DNA from: Pseudomonadota bacterium
Lineage (GTDB): Bacteria; Pseudomonadota; Alphaproteobacteria; Caedimonadales; UBA1908
Length of the DNA stretch: 32,974 nt
Direction: 5' to 3'
NCBI GenBank assembly: GCA_020161545.1
Contig: JAIUNT010000016.1
Coordinates: 1 to 32,974, forward strand
Part shown: piece by piece, positions 25,043-32,974 of the stretch
Numbering within the stretch: position 1 is the first letter of the stretch
How the letters are laid out: every line of letters starts with the position of its first letter
The notes under the pieces: generated by a model
Seen by the model: the letters and a program-made list of their open reading frames with translations, nothing else
Told to the model about the DNA's origin: nothing
Database searches by the model: none
Translations under genes and position numbers: made by a program

Positions 25043-25723
25043 GTGTCCCCTCGTTTGACAGTTCTCTTGCTTTTTGTTTTGTGTGCGCCGGTATGGTCTA
25101 AGGGAGACTTTGCCTCATTTGTGCCCCCGGGTTGGCTGCTTCTTGACAAGGCCCAAGGAGATCTTGCTGGTGAAGGAAGGCAAGACGTGGCCTTGGTGAT
25201 CGCCCAGAACGATCCGGAGCGCATCAAAGAAAATAAAGAGGGGCTTGGATCAGAAACCATCAACACGAACCCGCGCGCGCTCCTGATCTTATTTCAAGAA
25301 GTGGGCGGCGCTTTCAGGCTTGTTCTCACACACAAAACCATGATCCCGCCTGAAGGAGATGAGCATTCGCCCTGTTTAGCGGACCCCTTTCAAAGTGTGG
25401 CCATAACCAAAGGCAGGCTTATTCTTTCATACCAGTCCTGGTCCTCTTGTGGGACGTGGTCTGCCAGTCAGTTCGAGACCATCTTTCGCTATGAAAAAGA
25501 GACGCAAGGGTTTCGTCTCATCGGTGCGCAGCGAACTGACTTTCACCGCGCAACCGGTGAAGGGACGCACACCAGCACGAACTATCTCACGGGAAAAAAG
25601 AAGATCACCAAGACCCATATGGGCGACGATGGCAGCGCAAAACCTCACGTTGCATGGACAAAAACATCTTGTCACGAACCCGTTTATCTTCATCAGATGG
25701 AAGGGTTTTTCCCCCCCGAGTGA
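25043..25723 (+). CDS. Secreted protein of unknown function, integrin-repeat-like start (226 aa)
   Basis: The start is a GTG at 25043, with GGGAGA somewhat far upstream (about 13 nt). A signal peptide covers about 1-19 (LTVLLLFVLCAPVWSKG). The mature N-terminus, PPGWLLLDKAQGDLAGEGRQDVALVI, has the D-x-x-x-x-G-x-x-D-V-A form of FG-GAP-like segments seen in a widespread group of small bacterial secreted proteins. Cysteines occur at CLADPF, SSCGTW and TSCHEP. The middle is beta-rich (GRLILSYQSWSSCGTWSASQ). I cannot assign a function; calcium-binding beta-propeller-like material or a host-directed factor are possible. It may be transcribed from the orphan tRNA-type promoter upstream. Confidence 0.75.
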   Translation: MSPRLTVLLLFVLCAPVWSKGDFASFVPPGWLLLDKAQGDLAGEGRQDVALVIAQNDPERIKENKEGLGSETINTNPRALLILFQEVGGAFRLVLTHKTMIPPEGDEHSPCLADPFQSVAITKGRLILSYQSWSSCGTWSASQFETIFRYEKETQGFRLIGAQRTDFHRATGEGTHTSTNYLTGKKKITKTHMGDDGSAKPHVAWTKTSCHEPVYLHQMEGFFPPE

Positions 25724-25758
25724 CGGCGTTCATAGGACAAAGCTGCGCGAGTTCGCTC

Positions 25759-25800
25759 TTTGTCAAAAACATTGACAAAGATGATGTGAGTCTCTCTAGA
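25759..25800 (+). promoter_or_regulatory. Promoter with overlapping inverted repeat, 25837 gene
   Basis: TTGACA (25772-25777) and TCTAGA (25795-25800) are 17 nt apart; a TATACT follows directly. A perfect inverted repeat TTTGTCAA-N5-TTGACAAA (25759-25779) overlaps the -35 box and could be an operator. Confidence 0.5.
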
Positions 25801-25836
25801 TATACTTCGTATTTTTTGCACAGTGGAAAACAAAAT

Positions 25837-26703
25837 ATGATCATAAAATCTCCAACGGTCCTTGTGGTGTCGTTATGCGCCGGACTTGTTTCTTCCTACG
25901 CGCTGGCAAGTGATATGAGTGATGAGAACCAAACCAGCTCTCTCAAGAGGAAGGCGCCTACAGATCTCGTGAAGATTGGAGACACGAAGCGCCAGTGCGT
26001 TCCCAGTTTTGCCCAAGATGAAACCAGCCCCGATCCTGCACAGCGCTCTCCCCTTGAAGAAGGACGCGCGTCTATGAGGTCTGATCAGAGTGCCTCGGTG
26101 GACGAAAATCCTCCCCATGCTTTGAGGAACGAACAAGCCATTGACGCAGCTTTGTCGGAACAAGAAAACACAAGCAGTTTTGTCCTTGGATCAGCGGCTT
26201 GGATGAGTCTGCGCACAGCCTATGAGTCTGCACCCTGCGACAAACATGAACATTTTCATAGGGCGGCACAGCTCTATGACAGCGCCCTTGCATGCCCAGA
26301 AAATCCAGATGCTCGAATAATTGTCTGTGCCCTTCTTGCACACTATGACTTGGCGGAGTTTAAGCCAGAGGAGCAGAGCGTACTCCACCTGAAAGAGACA
26401 ATAAGGCTCTTTAACCAGGCCTTGGGGCGCATCAGATTGCCCAGCCATGCTTATCTCTACGCAGCAAAAGCTTATATGAAAATAGATGAAGGATCTTGTG
26501 CCCAAGAGAGGCTCAATTCTTTGAAAACTGCACGAGGAATCTGTGAGGATGGCCTCGATCTTTATCCTGATTCACGCAATTTGTTAAAGCAAACATCTCT
26601 TATACATAAGGTGCTTTGTGCGCTGTACGAGGCGGCCCACCAGAAAGCCGTTGCAAAGAAAGAGCAAACTATCTCAGTGGAGTCGCAGGATCGGCTCATA
26701 TAA
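25837..26703 (+). CDS. Secreted TPR-like protein with KRK...KR segment (288 aa, copy A)
   Basis: The ATG at 25837 is chosen because it opens a clean signal peptide (MIIKSPTVLVVSLCAGLVSSYALAS) just after the promoter; the frame is open further upstream but overlaps the previous gene. After the signal peptide comes an acidic stretch, then SLKRKAPTDLVKIGDTKRQC, then a Ser/Glu-rich part. From about residue 105 to the end there are helical TPR-like or Sel1-like repeats (AAQLYDSALACPENPDARII, TIRLFNQALGRIRLPSHAYL). The paralogue at 26886 has the same plan. The KRK-x11-KR pattern resembles a bipartite nuclear localisation signal but only weakly. Function unknown; a host-directed effector is plausible from the setting. 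Confidence 0.8.
   Translation: MIIKSPTVLVVSLCAGLVSSYALASDMSDENQTSSLKRKAPTDLVKIGDTKRQCVPSFAQDETSPDPAQRSPLEEGRASMRSDQSASVDENPPHALRNEQAIDAALSEQENTSSFVLGSAAWMSLRTAYESAPCDKHEHFHRAAQLYDSALACPENPDARIIVCALLAHYDLAEFKPEEQSVLHLKETIRLFNQALGRIRLPSHAYLYAAKAYMKIDEGSCAQERLNSLKTARGICEDGLDLYPDSRNLLKQTSLIHKVLCALYEAAHQKAVAKKEQTISVESQDRLI
25938..26001 (+). repeat. 64-bp near-identical coding segment, copy A
   Basis: This matches 26999-27062 at all but two positions, both silent third-codon changes, while the flanking coding sequence of the two genes is far more diverged. It encodes SLKRKAPTDLVKIGDTKRQC and adjacent residues. Confidence 0.85.
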
Positions 26704-26826
26704 GGGAGAGCGAGTCCACCGGGTTTTTTTGTTCTGCGCCTGACTCCTGCGCCCTTTGAGCTTTAAGGCAAAGGATCTCTTGCGTTTTTGCTTCAGGCGC
26801 TAGTCCGTACCCCTGCGTCGCAAATA

Positions 26827-26858
26827 TTGACAATAATGTCAAAAATATATTCTATATA
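26827..26858 (+). promoter_or_regulatory. Promoter with overlapping inverted repeat, 26886 gene
   Basis: TTGACA (26827-26832) is followed at 18-20 nt by TCTATA/TATATA (26851-26858). TTGACA-ATAA-TGTCAA (26827-26842) is a perfect inverted repeat on the -35 box, recalling the one at 25759. A T-run at 26724-26730 may end the previous transcript; the rest of the 26704-26885 gap shows nothing more. Confidence 0.5.
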
Positions 26859-26885
26859 TGTTTCGTTTTTTTAAATGGATTATGA

Positions 26886-27767
26886 ATGATGAGTGTAAAA
26901 TATTTAAATATCCTTGTGCTGTCTTTGTGTGTGGGACTTTCCTCGACATGTGCCCTGGCAAGCGATACGGACGAAGAAACTGAAGGAGACCGAGTAACCT
27001 CTCTCAAGAGGAAGGCGCCTACAGATCTCGTGAAGATTGGAGATACGAAGCGCCAGTGTGTTGAAGGCACGGTGCGCCGCCTCTCTCGCCCCAAAGACAA
27101 GATCAGTCAAGAGCCAGTGCAACTCTCTCCCCAAGAAAAAGAGGGGCACATGCATATGGAGCTTTATTTCAAGGCGACCTTAGAGGAGCAAAAGCGTGCC
27201 CACGCCTCGCTTGCTGCCGAGATCTTTGACGGGATCATCGAGGGCCAAGAAAACCCAGGTACAAAGGTACTTGGGTGGGCAGCGTCGAGTCATTTTCGTC
27301 TTGCCTCGCACTGTGCCTCAGAAGAACAGTACGCACACAGCTCAAAAGCTGCACAGCTCTATGACCGGGCCTTAGTCACGCGAGAAGATCCAGACCACCG
27401 CTTCGTTGCTTCGGCAGCACACGCCCACTTTAAATTAGGGATGCTGGCACCAGTGCCACAGAAACTGCCTCACTTTCAAGAGGCGATAAGGCTTTTTAGT
27501 CAAGCACTGGAATCCGGTGAAGCCCCGGCTAATCTTTATCTCTATACGGCAGTGGCGCACCTTGAAATAGGTAAAAGATCCTCTGTTAAAGAGAAGGTTG
27601 TCTCCTTGCAAGCCGCACAAAGAGCCTGCGAGGATGGGTTGAGTGCGTGTCCCGAGAACCCAAGTATGTTAAGGCAAAACTTGTTAAGGCAACTGTCGTA
27701 CATACATATGGGGCTCGGCCAATATTATGCAAAAGAAGCAAATAAGAACCTTGTCAAGAAGGGCTAA
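26886..27767 (+). CDS. Secreted TPR-like protein with KRK...KR segment (293 aa, copy B)
   Basis: Paralogue of the gene at 25837. Start ATG at 26886 (or the directly following ATG at 26889). The signal peptide is VKYLNILVLSLCVGLSSTCALAS, then an acidic stretch, then SLKRKAPTDLVKIGDTKRQC. Helical TPR-like repeats follow: AAEIFDGIIEGQENPGTKVL, AAQLYDRALVTREDPDHRFV, AIRLFSQALESGEAPANLYL, AQRACEDGLSACPENPSMLR. It has one more repeat-like unit than copy A in the first half (LGWAASSHFRLASHCASEEQ). No catalytic motif. Such arrays normally mediate protein-protein contacts. Export is inferred from the signal peptide, function is unknown. Confidence 0.82.
   Translation: MMSVKYLNILVLSLCVGLSSTCALASDTDEETEGDRVTSLKRKAPTDLVKIGDTKRQCVEGTVRRLSRPKDKISQEPVQLSPQEKEGHMHMELYFKATLEEQKRAHASLAAEIFDGIIEGQENPGTKVLGWAASSHFRLASHCASEEQYAHSSKAAQLYDRALVTREDPDHRFVASAAHAHFKLGMLAPVPQKLPHFQEAIRLFSQALESGEAPANLYLYTAVAHLEIGKRSSVKEKVVSLQAAQRACEDGLSACPENPSMLRQNLLRQLSYIHMGLGQYYAKEANKNLVKKG
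26999..27062 (+). repeat. 64-bp near-identical coding segment, copy B
   Basis: Partner of 25938-26001, differing only by two C/T changes. See that entry for what it encodes. Confidence 0.85.
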
Positions 27768-27776
27768 TCTTGCACA

Positions 27777-27823
27777 TAAAACACCAAACCCCTGGCGAGA
27801 TTTCCCTTCCAGGAGTTTGGTGT
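27777..27823 (-). terminator. Long hairpin between convergent genes
   Basis: ACACCAAAC (27781-27789) pairs with GTTTGGTGT (27815-27823); after one mismatch CCTGG (27791-27795) pairs with CCAGG (27809-27813), leaving a 13-nt loop. On the minus strand the stem is followed by TTTTATG, fitting a terminator for the gene ending at 27914. On the plus strand it is a hairpin 13 bp past the stop of the 26886 gene with no U-tract. Confidence 0.7.
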
Positions 27824-27913
27824 CACAGGCTTGAGGCTTGCTTAAAAAGGATGAATCATTCATTCAAAAAACAGGATTCTCTCATGAGTTTCCTGCTCAG
27901 GGAACGTGCCCTT

Positions 27914-28627
27914 TTAATGTCCAAAATATGGCTTCAGATCTTGAAAGGCTTGGTGAATCTTTTCAAGTTCAACCCCTGTTTTCCATGATGTGAGGAGGTT
28001 GTACTGTATCTCTACGACGCCCCAGCTTATTCTCGGGTTGTTCACCAGATCCAACGCGGTAAGATGATCCTTCAGGTTTTTGTCTTTTTGAATGTCTTCT
28101 TGCGTGATCGTTGCTTTCGGGTGAATGGCCTCGGGGTGCGGCTCTTTTTTCTCGAGCGAGGGATCTGGGGCGACAATCACCACTTCCTTTCCCTCATTGG
28201 GATTATGATAGAGGGAGAAGCGATAATCTAGCGTGCTGTCGAGATGATCTTTGCTTTGCCAAAACTTCACCTTTGCAATAGTACTGCCGATGGCGCTTTT
28301 AAAACCGTACTCACACACAACAATGCCCTCATTTTCGTAGGGTTTTCTTAAGTGCGCAAGAGCCGTGTAGCTTGTAGGGCTCCAGGTTGAGGGCAAAATG
28401 TCTTGGATATTTTTGAGGCTTGCGGCCTTAAGGGGGCGGCCATTGTGGGTCACCGATTGCCCAGATCCAAGCTCTCTGAGTTGGGTCATTGTGATGTCCT
28501 TGGGGCAACTGTCACTTTGTGGCGTCTCAGCCGTTGCGCTTGCCTGGAGGTGACCGCTGACAAGAAAAGCGGCCCACACCATAGAAAGGGCGAGTATGGG
28601 GTTTTTTTGACGACTTTTCTGGCCCAT
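27914..28627 (-). CDS. Secreted protein of unknown function (237 aa)
   Basis: The start ATG at 28627 has a strong AAGGAGGG 6 nt upstream, the best ribosome site in this half of the window. Signal peptide about 1-30 (NPILALSMVWAAFLVSGHLQASA). The mature part has CPKDITMTQLRELGSG near its start and IVVCEYGFKS in the middle, so one disulfide is likely. This Cys-Pro ... Trp ... Cys-x-Tyr layout recalls small secreted proteins of the DUF3757 type, but the match is too weak to claim. The C-terminal half is Lys/Glu/Pro-rich (PDPSLEKKEPHPEAIHPKAT) and then helical. It is convergent with the TPR-like gene. Confidence 0.75.
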   Translation of the reverse strand: MGQKSRQKNPILALSMVWAAFLVSGHLQASATAETPQSDSCPKDITMTQLRELGSGQSVTHNGRPLKAASLKNIQDILPSTWSPTSYTALAHLRKPYENEGIVVCEYGFKSAIGSTIAKVKFWQSKDHLDSTLDYRFSLYHNPNEGKEVVIVAPDPSLEKKEPHPEAIHPKATITQEDIQKDKNLKDHLTALDLVNNPRISWGVVEIQYNLLTSWKTGVELEKIHQAFQDLKPYFGH

Positions 28628-29021
28628 GGGATCCCTCCTTGATACTTATGAATCAATACATATGCGCAATAAATGTGCGTGTTTAATTTAAACTTTATAA
28701 TGCATTGTTTATGTTAAAAAACAATTAAGTCCAGTCAACGCCTTGAAAGAGCAAGTGTTCAATGCTTATTTTGCTCATGCAGGTGCTTTTGGCTGATTAT
28801 AAGGTCTAGCCATCGGAGGCAATTTTATACTTTTCTCTCAAAAACAAGGCGCGGAATAATGTCTTAACTTATCCGGGAGCTATTTATCTCATTTATTTGA
28901 ATATATTTATATGAATATTTCCTGAACCCTCTCTCATTCTTGTTGTATTCTGTTAATAATGTTGACTGGAAAAAAAATTTAATATACGAAATGATCATGT
29001 AAAAAAATATGGATTTGTTAA
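28628..29021. other. AT-rich intergenic region between divergent secreted-protein genes
   Basis: 394 bp without a plausible gene on either strand. It holds the start regions of the divergent genes at 28627 and 29022. Long A and T tracts occur, for example around 28690-28730 and 28970-29000. I see no RNA gene or repeat. Confidence 0.6.
28962..28988 (+). promoter_or_regulatory. Possible promoter of the 29022 gene
   Basis: TTGACT (28962-28967) and TATACG (28983-28988) with a short 15-nt spacer, 33 nt before the ATG. TATACG is also the -10 box of toxin-domain copy 2. Confidence 0.4.
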
Positions 29022-30524
29022 ATGAATAAAACTGTAATCGCCTCTGCGCTATGTTTGCTTTCTTTGGGCTTTAATCTTTGCGCAAGCACGGAACCAGTTT
29101 CTGAGGAAAAGAGCCGTGAGGATTTTTCCAGAACCACCGTCGTTGGATTTCCGCAAGATTGGCACCTCATGGATTTTGACAATGATCCTTTTATGAAAGC
29201 GGTGTTGGAAGGGGCGCTTGATCACGAGAGAGGAGTAATCCGGTACCACCCTGGGATGTCCGTAGGCTTCACACCAGAGGAGGCGCGCACGACCTTCAAA
29301 GGTCCACTCCACCGCCTTCTTGGAGAGAGCGAAATCCCTGCACAAGATTGGAACGGACTTGAAGAGGCAATTTTCTCTTCAAAGTATTTTGAGCCTATCT
29401 CATCCCAAACGCCCGCGTCTTCGCAAGGCATGGAGAAGGAAGACATGTTTGAACTTCTTTCTGATGACCCATATTTACGTGCAGCTATAGCCAATACGAT
29501 TAGCAATCATGAAAAGGGTAGACCTGAGCTTGATATTATTCAAAAACAGAAGGACTGTATAAACCCCGCTGTGTTTTTGCTGCCTGCAGACATGGTGTGC
29601 GAGTGGTTTTTTACAAAGGCGCGCACCTATCATAAGATGAAGCCACAGCGTTTCCAGGATCTTGCACAATACGCGCCGGAACAACTTTTTCCACAAATCT
29701 TTTCAAACCATTGCAACTTCCCCACGGATCCTGAAGCACAAAATGCGTACTATTTGGCCAACGCCATTGGATTCATGGATCAGGAAATTGTTTCACAGCA
29801 CCTGATGGCCGCGCGTGCCGTTGCTGCTCAGGTAAATCCCCAAGACCGTATCGTCATTTTTGGCAACACGCCTTATTTCCTCGGGCGTGCCCTTGATGCT
29901 TTGCATGAAAGGGGTCAATGCGCCGTCAAACCCATTTACTTGCCTTTTTCAGGGGCACCCAATACGTTCTCAAGCAGAAACATGGGGCAGGCCCTCGGGG
30001 ACGTTGTCACGCCCGAGCGGTATGCGCATTTTCAGGGTTTCTTGCAGAAGAAGGGTCTCATGGACCAGGCTATGCTGACGGGGACGACACACATTGTGGA
30101 CGTGATTGGCTCTGGTGCGGGACCTGCCTATACAATGGGGACTATTTTAAATCACTTTGCACCACAAGTGCCTCAGTTTAATATATTTTCCATGAACGAG
30201 TTTAGCTGTGAAGAGCCGCGCCACACCCTCATTACATCGCATATGGCAAAAAATGGAGAGCGCACTGCTTTGAGTTTTCCCAATCAAGAGAGTGCATACT
30301 TTCGTGTTCCAGCGCAGGTAGTTCATGTAAAAGATCACACACTGCTAGATTTTATGCCTGATAAGTGCGCCTCCCTTCGTGTCGTGCCAAAAAATAAACC
30401 TGCATTCTGGAATGATGCCTATAAGGATATGTTCGATGCTCCGCTGGGTATAGTTGCACAACACCTCCTGAAGCACTTTGATGTCAATCTGAAGCACTTG
30501 ATGTCTCATGAAGGAAACGCCTAA
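29022..30524 (+). CDS. Large secreted protein of unknown function (500 aa)
   Basis: Start ATG at 29022; MNKTVIASALCLLSLGFNLCAS is a signal peptide. No strong ribosome site is visible. The first half is acidic and helical, with two related-looking segments (FDNDPFMKAVLEGALDHERG near 50 and LSDDPYLRAAIANTISNHEKG near 150), suggesting an internal duplication. The second half looks like an alpha/beta domain: PQDRIVIFGNTPYFLGRALDA, a beta-turn-helix, and HIVDVIGSGAGPAYTMGTIL, which resembles the D-x-x-x-x-G-x-x-x-T phosphate-binding loop of phosphoribosyltransferase-fold proteins. That resemblance is weak and is not a functional claim. It ends 3 bp from the stop of the convergent prmC with no terminator between them. 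Confidence 0.82.
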   Translation: MNKTVIASALCLLSLGFNLCASTEPVSEEKSREDFSRTTVVGFPQDWHLMDFDNDPFMKAVLEGALDHERGVIRYHPGMSVGFTPEEARTTFKGPLHRLLGESEIPAQDWNGLEEAIFSSKYFEPISSQTPASSQGMEKEDMFELLSDDPYLRAAIANTISNHEKGRPELDIIQKQKDCINPAVFLLPADMVCEWFFTKARTYHKMKPQRFQDLAQYAPEQLFPQIFSNHCNFPTDPEAQNAYYLANAIGFMDQEIVSQHLMAARAVAAQVNPQDRIVIFGNTPYFLGRALDALHERGQCAVKPIYLPFSGAPNTFSSRNMGQALGDVVTPERYAHFQGFLQKKGLMDQAMLTGTTHIVDVIGSGAGPAYTMGTILNHFAPQVPQFNIFSMNEFSCEEPRHTLITSHMAKNGERTALSFPNQESAYFRVPAQVVHVKDHTLLDFMPDKCASLRVVPKNKPAFWNDAYKDMFDAPLGIVAQHLLKHFDVNLKHLMSHEGNA

Positions 30525-30527
30525 AAC

Positions 30528-31382
30528 CTAGGGCGCTTTCTCAAAAACGAGGCAACGCATAATGCCTTGGAGGTCCTTGTGCTGGCTTACAAGGTGCAGG
30601 CCTTGGGACGCGAAAAGGGCGCCCACATCCTTTTCCTGTCCCTGGCCGATTTCCATGGCGCAAAAGCCGTGGGGTGAAAGAAGGCGGGCGCAGGCTTGGG
30701 AAAGTCGAGCGTATGCTTCAAGGCCTGAGGCCCCTGGGGTCAGGGCGCCTAGGGGATCAAAATTTTTTACGTCTGCGGCCAGAGCTCCCACGTCTTGATG
30801 GGGGATATAGGGCGGATTGGAGATGATGATGTCAAAGGGGCCGGAGACCCCAGCGTCCCAGTCTGTGCAGACAAATGTAGTGCGCGCCTCAACCCCGCAC
30901 GCGCGGGCGTTGCGCGCGGCCACGTCAAGGGCGCCTTGTGAGATATCCACGCCCACGCCCGTCAGATTTGGGCGCTCGGAGAGAATACTGATCAGCAGGC
31001 ATCCCGATCCTGTCCCAAAATCCACAATGCGGCTGGGCGCGTCCTGAGGCGCGCGCGCAAGCACCGCCTCAACAAGGGTTTCGCTGTCGGGGCGTGGGTC
31101 GAGCGTATGCGGCGAGATCTCAAACTCAAAGGTCCAAAAAGCCCGCTTGCCCATAATACGCGAGATGGGCTCATGGGCGAGGCGCCTTTCAAGGGCTCTT
31201 CCAAGGGCCTCCACCTGGAAAGGAGAGAGGGGGGCCGTGTGGGTCAGACCCAAAGAGGACGGCTCTACCCCCAAAACATGCCCCATAAGAAGACGCGCTT
31301 CAAAGCGGGCGCGCTCACCTGCGATGGGGCGAAGGGCCTTTGTGGCAAAGGTAAGCGCCTCCTCAAGAGACGTATTACTCAA
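30528..31382 (-). CDS. prmC: Peptide chain release factor N5-glutamine methyltransferase
   Basis: PrmC (HemK) methylates the glutamine of the GGQ motif of release factors, using S-adenosylmethionine. Visible motifs: [13 protein letters not shown] (the PRP[DE][ST]E motif), the SAM-binding VDFGTGSG, and the catalytic NPPY (ISNPPYIPH), about residues 189-192. The start is uncertain: a TTG at 31382 overlaps the prfA stop by 8 bp, a usual coupling arrangement, giving 284 aa; an ATG at 31427 would add 15 basic residues ([13 protein letters not shown]) lying wholly within prfA. I prefer the TTG because the family domain begins there ([13 protein letters not shown]). It sits directly after its substrate gene prfA in the operon. 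Confidence 0.93.
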   Translation of the reverse strand: MSNTSLEEALTFATKALRPIAGERARFEARLLMGHVLGVEPSSLGLTHTAPLSPFQVEALGRALERRLAHEPISRIMGKRAFWTFEFEISPHTLDPRPDSETLVEAVLARAPQDAPSRIVDFGTGSGCLLISILSERPNLTGVGVDISQGALDVAARNARACGVEARTTFVCTDWDAGVSGPFDIIISNPPYIPHQDVGALAADVKNFDPLGALTPGASGLEAYARLSQACARLLSPHGFCAMEIGQGQEKDVGALFASQGLHLVSQHKDLQGIMRCLVFEKAP

Positions 31383-32448
31383 CAGAGCTGAGCCTTTCCG
31401 CTTGATCCTGGGTGATGAGGGCTTCAATCATTTCATCCAGCGCCACGCCGTCCATGATCTGCTCAATCTTATAGAGGGTGAGGTTGATGCGGTGATCGCT
31501 GACGCGTCCTTGGGGGAAGTTATAGGTGCGAATACGCTCGGAGCGATCGCCTGAACCCACTTGGCCCTTACGTGCGGCGGCGCGCTCGGCGTCTTTCTTC
31601 TGGCGCTCCAAATCATAAAGACGTGCACGCAAAATCTTGAGGGCCTTGGCCTTGTTTTTGTGCTGGGATTTCTCATCCTGTTGTTGCACCACAAGGCCTG
31701 TGGGAATGTGGGTCACGCGCACGGCGCTGTCGGTCGTGTTGACGGACTGGCCGCCTGGACCGCTGGAGCGAAAGACATCAATGCGCAGATCATTGTCGTT
31801 GATCTCAATATCCACTTCCTCTGCCTCTGGCAAAACAGCGACGGTGGCGGCGGAGGTATGGATGCGTCCGCTGGCCTCTGTCTCAGGCACGCGCTGGACG
31901 CGGTGCACGCCGGACTCGAACTTGAGGCGAGAGAACACGCCCTTGCCGGAGACGGTCACTGAGACGTCCTTCACGCCCCCAAGCTCGTTCTCGCTCAGCC
32001 CCATGATTTCCGTGCGCCAACCTTTCACCTCTGCGTAGCGTTGGTACATGCGCAGTAAATCCTTGGCGAAAAGCGCCGCCTCATCGCCGCCCGTACCGGC
32101 CCTGATTTCAAGGATCGCGTTACGTTCGTCGTCGGCGTCTTTGGGAAGCAGGAGCACCTTCACTTGGTGCTCAAGATCCGGCAAGGTTTTCTTCTGGGCG
32201 ATGAGGTCGCTTTCGGCAAACTCTTTCATGTCCTTATCAAGAGCCGGATCTTGGAGCATCTGTTCAAGATCCTCAACCTCACGCAAGGCCGCCTTAAAGG
32301 TGCGAATGGCCGCAACCACGTCCTCCATGTCAGCGTACTCCTTGGAGAGCTTGGCAAAAGCCTTGGGATCAAGGCCCTCGCTGGTCATAAGGGTTGTGAC
32401 TTCTTCGTAGCGCGCAATAACGCGGTCAAGGGTTTGTGCAAAACTCAC
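31375..32448 (-). CDS. prfA: Peptide chain release factor 1
   Basis: RF1 recognises UAA and UAG in the ribosomal A site and triggers peptide release. At 357 aa it has the normal length. The release motif GGQ is at residues 232-234 ([18 protein letters not shown]) and the codon-reading PxT tripeptide is Pro188-Glu189-Thr190 ([18 protein letters not shown]), the form that marks RF1 rather than RF2. The GTG start at 32448 has GAAGGA 6 nt upstream, and 2 bp separate it from the hisS stop, so the two are translated as neighbours in one transcript. Its 3' end overlaps prmC. Confidence 0.97.
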   Translation of the reverse strand: MSFAQTLDRVIARYEEVTTLMTSEGLDPKAFAKLSKEYADMEDVVAAIRTFKAALREVEDLEQMLQDPALDKDMKEFAESDLIAQKKTLPDLEHQVKVLLLPKDADDERNAILEIRAGTGGDEAALFAKDLLRMYQRYAEVKGWRTEIMGLSENELGGVKDVSVTVSGKGVFSRLKFESGVHRVQRVPETEASGRIHTSAATVAVLPEAEEVDIEINDNDLRIDVFRSSGPGGQSVNTTDSAVRVTHIPTGLVVQQQDEKSQHKNKAKALKILRARLYDLERQKKDAERAAARKGQVGSGDRSERIRTYNFPQGRVSDHRINLTLYKIEQIMDGVALDEMIEALITQDQAERLSSVE

Positions 32449-32450
32449 GG

Positions 32451-32974
32451 TTAATCCTTCAGGTCAAATGTCTCTTTTAAATACGGCGCCAGCGCGTTCA
32501 GCGCAAGGGTAATCTGCGCCCCACTGGCTAGATCCTTCACAAGGATTTCACCCCTTTCAAGCTCGTCCTCACCCAGGATCAGGGCGCATGTGGCGCCGCT
32601 TGCGTCAGCGCGCTTGAGGCGTTTGCCCATGTTGCCGCCCCCCATGTCCGTCTTTACACAGAGTCCCGCTTCGCGTAAGGCGTGGGCCAAGGTGATGCTT
32701 TCGCGTTGGGGCGCCTCCCCCATGGGCACAAGATAGAAAAGCGGTGCTTTTTCAGGCTGATGGGGGCTTAAGTCCCGCAAACGCTCGGTACCGGCCGCCC
32801 ATCCCACACCGGGAATGTCAGGTCCGCCCATGGCGCTGGTCAGTCCTTCATAGCGTCCGCCAGCAAGGACCGTTCCTTGGGCGCCCAGGGTCTCACAGAT
32901 AAATTCGAACGCCGTGTGGCAGTAGTAGTCAAGACCCCGCACCAGCTTGCGGTCGATGTGATAGGCAATCTTCA
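32451..32974 (-). CDS. hisS: Histidyl-tRNA synthetase, C-terminal part (5' end outside the window)
   Basis: The frame is open through the right edge ([20 protein letters not shown]), so the gene continues beyond 32974 and only about 174 C-terminal residues are seen. LVRGLDYY is the histidine-specific motif of class II His[15 protein letters not shown] and [11 protein letters not shown] are the conserved active-site segments, the latter being motif 3 with its Arg. The C-terminal anticodon-binding domain follows ([11 protein letters not shown] to [13 protein letters not shown]). The enzyme charges tRNA-His. It is the first visible gene of the hisS-prfA-prmC operon. Confidence 0.96.
   Translation of the reverse strand, partial: KIAYHIDRKLVRGLDYYCHTAFEFICETLGAQGTVLAGGRYEGLTSAMGGPDIPGVGWAAGTERLRDLSPHQPEKAPLFYLVPMGEAPQRESITLAHALREAGLCVKTDMGGGNMGKRLKRADASGATCALILGEDELERGEILVKDLASGAQITLALNALAPYLKETFDLKD

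Noticed and set aside
25938..26001. Firm bipartite nuclear localisation signal
   Set aside because: The second basic cluster has only two Lys/Arg in five residues (KRQCV), short of the classical rule, so it is kept only as a possibility in a finding.

Overview
The window looks like a piece of chromosome from an alphaproteobacterium that lives in or with a eukaryotic, probably protist, host. The evidence is a conserved housekeeping segment at the right end (3' part of hisS, then prfA and prmC), a pgsA-type phospholipid synthase, a PotF-like binding protein, a tRNA-Thr(CGT) behind a TTGACG-N17-CTAAAG promoter, and many secreted proteins with eukaryotic-like modules (F-box, leucine-rich repeats, TPR-like helices). 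G+C looks moderate by eye. Order and species cannot be fixed from this stretch; Holosporales/Rickettsiales-like symbionts are my best guess (inference).

Layout. Positions 1-5043: three tandem minus-strand genes for Sec-signal-bearing F-box/LRR proteins (the first runs off the left edge), plus the relic of a fourth with its promoter still recognisable. Positions 5176-10519: a secreted protein of unknown function, a PhaC-like alpha/beta hydrolase, pgsA, a glycine-zipper lipoprotein, a secreted coiled-coil protein and a PotF-like binding protein. Positions 10605-24789: five tandem minus-strand paralogues of about 820-850 residues, each with a signal peptide, a TPR-like helical body, coiled coils, a low-complexity linker and a C-terminal YoeB/Txe-type mRNA-interferase domain. 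Two small paralogous secreted coiled-coil proteins are encoded on the plus strand, convergent with the first and third large genes. A tRNA-Thr lies between the fourth and fifth. Positions 24917-30524: more secreted proteins, including two TPR-like paralogues sharing a nearly identical 64-bp coding segment, and a 500-residue secreted protein. Positions 30528-32974: the hisS-prfA-prmC operon on the minus strand.

How it may work together. F-box proteins of intracellular bacteria typically recruit host SCF ubiquitin ligase, and YoeB-type domains cut mRNA on ribosomes. The neighbourhood therefore reads as an expanding effector/toxin island flanked by housekeeping genes. The most novel element is the five-copy family of exported TPR-YoeB fusions. 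Four copies keep the YoeB glutamate equivalent; in the third it is lysine. No YefM-like antitoxin is present. The small convergent secreted proteins are the only visible candidates for a partner or immunity role, and that is a guess from position alone. Promoter remnants, an orphan terminator and a duplicated tRNA-type promoter record recent tandem duplications.
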